Of a stretch of 9,780 nucleotides of DNA, positions 8,041 through 9,780 are shown in pieces. Every line of letters starts with the position of its first letter. The first letter of the stretch is position 1. The notes beneath the pieces were generated by a model that was not told the DNA's origin, searched no databases, and was given only the letters and a program-made list of their open reading frames with translations. The position numbers were made by a program, and so were the translations under genes. Source of the DNA: Planctomicrobium piriforme (GTDB lineage Bacteria > Planctomycetota > Planctomycetia > Pirellulales > PNKZ01); NCBI GenBank assembly GCA_945877965.1, contig CAMCTH010000130.1, forward strand, positions 1-9,780, given 5' to 3'.

Positions 8041-9453
8041 ATGCACGATTTATCACTCGGTCGACGGCAGTTTCTCGCAGCCTCCGGTTTGGGGCTCGGC
8101 CTCACGGCGCTCAGTTCGCTGCTGGCCGACGACGCTCCTACCGCGACGTTGCCGCACTTCGCCGCTAAGGCCAAGCGGGTGATCTATCTGTTTCAATCCG
8201 GCGCGCCGTCGCAACTCGAACTCTTCGACGACAAGCCGCAACTGCAACGTCTCCGCGGCCAAGACCTGCCGGAGTCGGTTCGTCGCGGACAACGCCTGAC
8301 GGCGATGACCTCGGGGCAAGCGTCGTTTCCGCTCGTTCCGACGATGGCCAAGTTCGCGCGTCACGGCAAGAGCGGTGCGTCGATCAGCGAACTGTTGCCG
8401 AACATCGCGGGCGTGGCCGACGAGCTTTGCTTCGTCAAGACGGTGCACACGGAAGCGATTAACCACGACCCGGCGATCACGTTCATGACGACCGGCGCGC
8501 AACTCGCCGGTCGCCCGAGCTTGGGTGCCTGGCTTTCTTACGGCCTCGGCACGGAGAACGCCGACCTGCCGGCCTTCGTCGCCATGATCTCACGCGGCTC
8601 GGGCCGGCCGAACGATCAACCGTTGTACGATCGTCTTTGGGGGAGCGGCTTTTTGCCGTCGCGACATCAGGGCGTCAAGTTCCGCAGCCAAGGCGATCCA
8701 GTGTTATACTTGTCGAATCCGCCGGGGATCGATGCCGGTCGGCGGCGCGACATGCTCGACGACGTCGCCGCACTGAATCGATTGAAGCAGGCGACGGTCG
8801 GCGATCCGGAGATCGAGACCCGCATCGCACAATACGAGTTGGCGTATCGGATGCAAACGGCCGTGCCGGACTTGGTCGACTTCGCGGACGAGCCGCAGCA
8901 TGTGCTCGATCTATACGGGCCCGACGTCACCCGACCCGGCAGCTTTGCCGCGAACTGCTTGCTGGCGCGACGTTTGTCGGAGCGCGGCGTGCGCTTCGTG
9001 CAACTCTTTCACATGGGCTGGGACCAGCACACGAACTTGCCGAAGCAGGTGCCGCTGCAAGCCAAGGACGTCGATCAGGCGTCGGCCGCGCTAGTCCGCG
9101 ATCTGAAGCAGCGCGGCCTGCTCGACGAGACGTTGATCGTGTGGGGAGGCGAGTTCGGCCGGACGGCGTATTGCCAAGGAAACCTGACGGCGACGAACTT
9201 CGGCCGCGATCATCACCCGCGTTGCTTCACGATGTGGATGGCCGGCGGCGGAATTCGCCCCGGCACGACGTACGGCGAGACCGACGAGTTTTCGTACAAC
9301 GTCGTCCGCGATCCAGTGCATGTGCACGATCTGAACGCCACGCTATTGCACTGCCTGGGACTCGACCATCGCCGCCTCACCTACAAATTCCAAGGCCGCC
9401 ATTTCCGCCTGACCGACGTCCACGGCGAAGTGGTGAAGGGGTTGTTGGCGTAG
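8041..9453 (+). CDS. Tat-exported DUF1501 family protein
   Basis: This is a 470-residue DUF1501 protein. Its N-terminus carries a twin-arginine signal: [16 protein letters not shown] with R8-R9, followed by a hydrophobic core to about residue 29, which also fixes the ATG at 8041. DUF1501 belongs to the alkaline phosphatase/sulfatase-like fold. Matching blocks here are [19 protein letters not shown] near the N-terminus, [11 protein letters not shown] (H324, D328, H330), VWGGEFGRT (residues 367-375, E371), [10 protein letters not shown] (D390, H391, H392) and [11 protein letters not shown] (H427, H429, D430). These His/Asp/Glu clusters are plausible metal-site residues, but no substrate is known for the family. 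It lies 20 bp behind the DUF1549/DUF1553 gene, the usual pairing, so a shared transcript and a shared periplasmic or surface process are likely. Tat export suggests folding, possibly with a metal, in the cytoplasm before secretion. Length and C-terminus ([22 protein letters not shown], split as [11 protein letters not shown] and [11 protein letters not shown]) look complete. No Shine-Dalgarno is visible. Confidence 0.95.
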   Translation: MHDLSLGRRQFLAASGLGLGLTALSSLLADDAPTATLPHFAAKAKRVIYLFQSGAPSQLELFDDKPQLQRLRGQDLPESVRRGQRLTAMTSGQASFPLVPTMAKFARHGKSGASISELLPNIAGVADELCFVKTVHTEAINHDPAITFMTTGAQLAGRPSLGAWLSYGLGTENADLPAFVAMISRGSGRPNDQPLYDRLWGSGFLPSRHQGVKFRSQGDPVLYLSNPPGIDAGRRRDMLDDVAALNRLKQATVGDPEIETRIAQYELAYRMQTAVPDLVDFADEPQHVLDLYGPDVTRPGSFAANCLLARRLSERGVRFVQLFHMGWDQHTNLPKQVPLQAKDVDQASAALVRDLKQRGLLDETLIVWGGEFGRTAYCQGNLTATNFGRDHHPRCFTMWMAGGGIRPGTTYGETDEFSYNVVRDPVHVHDLNATLLHCLGLDHRRLTYKFQGRHFRLTDVHGEVVKGLLA

Positions 9454-9585
9454 TTTTCGGGCCAATGGGGCAGGCAGAGTGCAAAATCCAAATTTCGTCA
9501 TCGACTTTCGACAGGGCCCGTGATTAGCGTGGAATGATCGGCGATGCGAGTGGATCTCGCTTCCACCACACCACCAAGGCCGGTT

Positions 9586-9612
9586 CGCGAAGTGAAGGAG
9601 GAGTCACTCGCG
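9586..9612. repeat. Small inverted repeat (hairpin) in the downstream non-coding region
   Basis: CGCGAAGTGA (9586-9595) pairs with TCACTCGCG (9604-9612) as a nine-pair stem with one bulged A, around the 8-base purine loop AGGAGGAG. There is no T-run, so it is not a standard terminator. The loop is Shine-Dalgarno-like, but the nearest downstream ATG codons give no convincing gene. Function unknown. Confidence 0.45.
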
Positions 9613-9683
9613 GACAAGTAGTGATTCTTATCCCGCATTCCCCAGATGAGTTCTCGATCTTCGGCATGTAATTTGCGCCAGAC

Positions 9684-9697
9684 CCTGGAAAACTAGG
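9684..9697. mobile_element. Candidate left end (terminal inverted repeat) of an insertion sequence
   Basis: CCTGGAAAACTAGG lies about 40 bp upstream of the partial gene at the right edge. Its position and its CC-beginning end would fit the left terminus of an IS1380-type element, but the other end is outside the window, so neither the inverted repeat nor a target duplication can be tested here. This is an inference that depends on the partial gene being a transposase. Confidence 0.25.
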
Positions 9698-9737
9698 TTG
9701 ATTCTGCCAATTCATGTCCTGCTGACCGAGGAACCCA

Positions 9738-9780
9738 ATGGGTGACTGCCAGAAGAGCGATTTGCGGGTCGGTTTCGACC
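9738..9780 (+). CDS. N-terminal fragment of a gene, possibly an IS1380-family transposase (3' partial)
   Basis: ATG at 9738 opens a frame that runs off the window after 14 residues, MGDCQKSDLRVGFD. It is preceded at 4 bp by GAGGAA (9728-9733), the best Shine-Dalgarno-like site in the window, although the spacing is short. The start resembles, from memory, the N-termini of some IS1380-family transposases (a short M(G/T)(D/E)C... opening before a conserved region with a 'SDAG' or 'SDGG' motif). That diagnostic motif would lie beyond the edge, so the assignment is tentative. An ordinary hypothetical gene is the alternative. The different start context from the other genes is compatible with a mobile origin. 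Confidence 0.4.
   Translation, partial: MGDCQKSDLRVGFD

Larger units (their letters stand above)
9454..9737. other. Non-coding or degenerate stretch between the DUF1501 gene and the right-edge gene
   Basis: These 284 bases hold no gene I can support. Base composition is visibly less GC-rich than in the genes to the left. No canonical terminator follows the DUF1501 stop. A 45-codon frame (ATG 9534 to TAA 9671, +) and an overlapping minus-strand frame (open from the window edge to about 9524) exist, but the + frame has only about 58% G/C at third positions, well below the neighbouring genes, and neither product was recognised. Two small hairpins are present: GCGAG/CTCGC (9546-9550, 9556-9560) and the larger one at 9586-9612. 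The stretch may be a remnant of a former gene or a dispersed repeat. Confidence 0.5.

Noticed and set aside
9458..9520. CGGGCC (9458-9463) and GGCCCG (9515-9520) as a terminator stem after the DUF1501 gene
   Set aside because: The arms are only 6 bp with a loop of about 50 bases and no T-run; chance occurrence is likely in GC-rich DNA.

Overview
The window reads as chromosomal DNA of a planctomycete (phylum Planctomycetota, probably a Pirellulales/Pirellulaceae-type lineage). The evidence is the combination of large secreted proteins that are expanded almost only in the PVC superphylum: a HEAT-repeat protein with a TIGR02603-type C-terminal haem domain, a PSCyt1/DUF1549/DUF1553 (PSD1) protein, and a Tat-exported DUF1501 protein. 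The DNA is GC-rich, and most starts lack a clear Shine-Dalgarno sequence. Family names are recognised from motifs in the translations; no database search was run.

Layout, all on the + strand: (1) 2-2245, the 3' part of a secreted 'membrane-bound dehydrogenase'/HEAT/cytochrome c protein whose N-terminus lies outside the window. (2) A 90-bp gap almost filled by a GC-rich palindromic repeat that runs up to the next start codon. (3) 2336-4783, a secreted protein of unknown function made of two related halves. (4) 4811-8020, a PSCyt1-DUF1549-LamG-DUF1553 surface protein carrying an in-frame 84-bp palindromic insert. (5) 8041-9453, a DUF1501 protein with a twin-arginine signal. (6) 9454-9737, non-coding or degenerate sequence with small hairpins. 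(7) 9738-9780, the probable first codons of another gene, possibly an IS1380-type transposase, cut by the window edge.

Genes 2-4 are separated by only 27 and 20 bp and probably form one transcription unit; gene 1 may be the promoter-proximal member. All complete products carry export signals, and the cluster encodes three CxxCH motifs, which suggests an extracytoplasmic redox-linked or substrate-binding module. The DUF1549/DUF1553-DUF1501 pair is a recurrent planctomycete arrangement whose biochemical role is not established.

The most unusual signal is a pair of related palindromes, one intergenic (2279-2319) and one inside the coding sequence of the DUF1549 gene (5417-5476). The second has a near-perfect 18-bp stem, a flanking CTACTC direct repeat, and an 84-bp (28-codon) period that preserves the reading frame. 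It looks like a dispersed palindromic element that entered a gene and became part of the protein.
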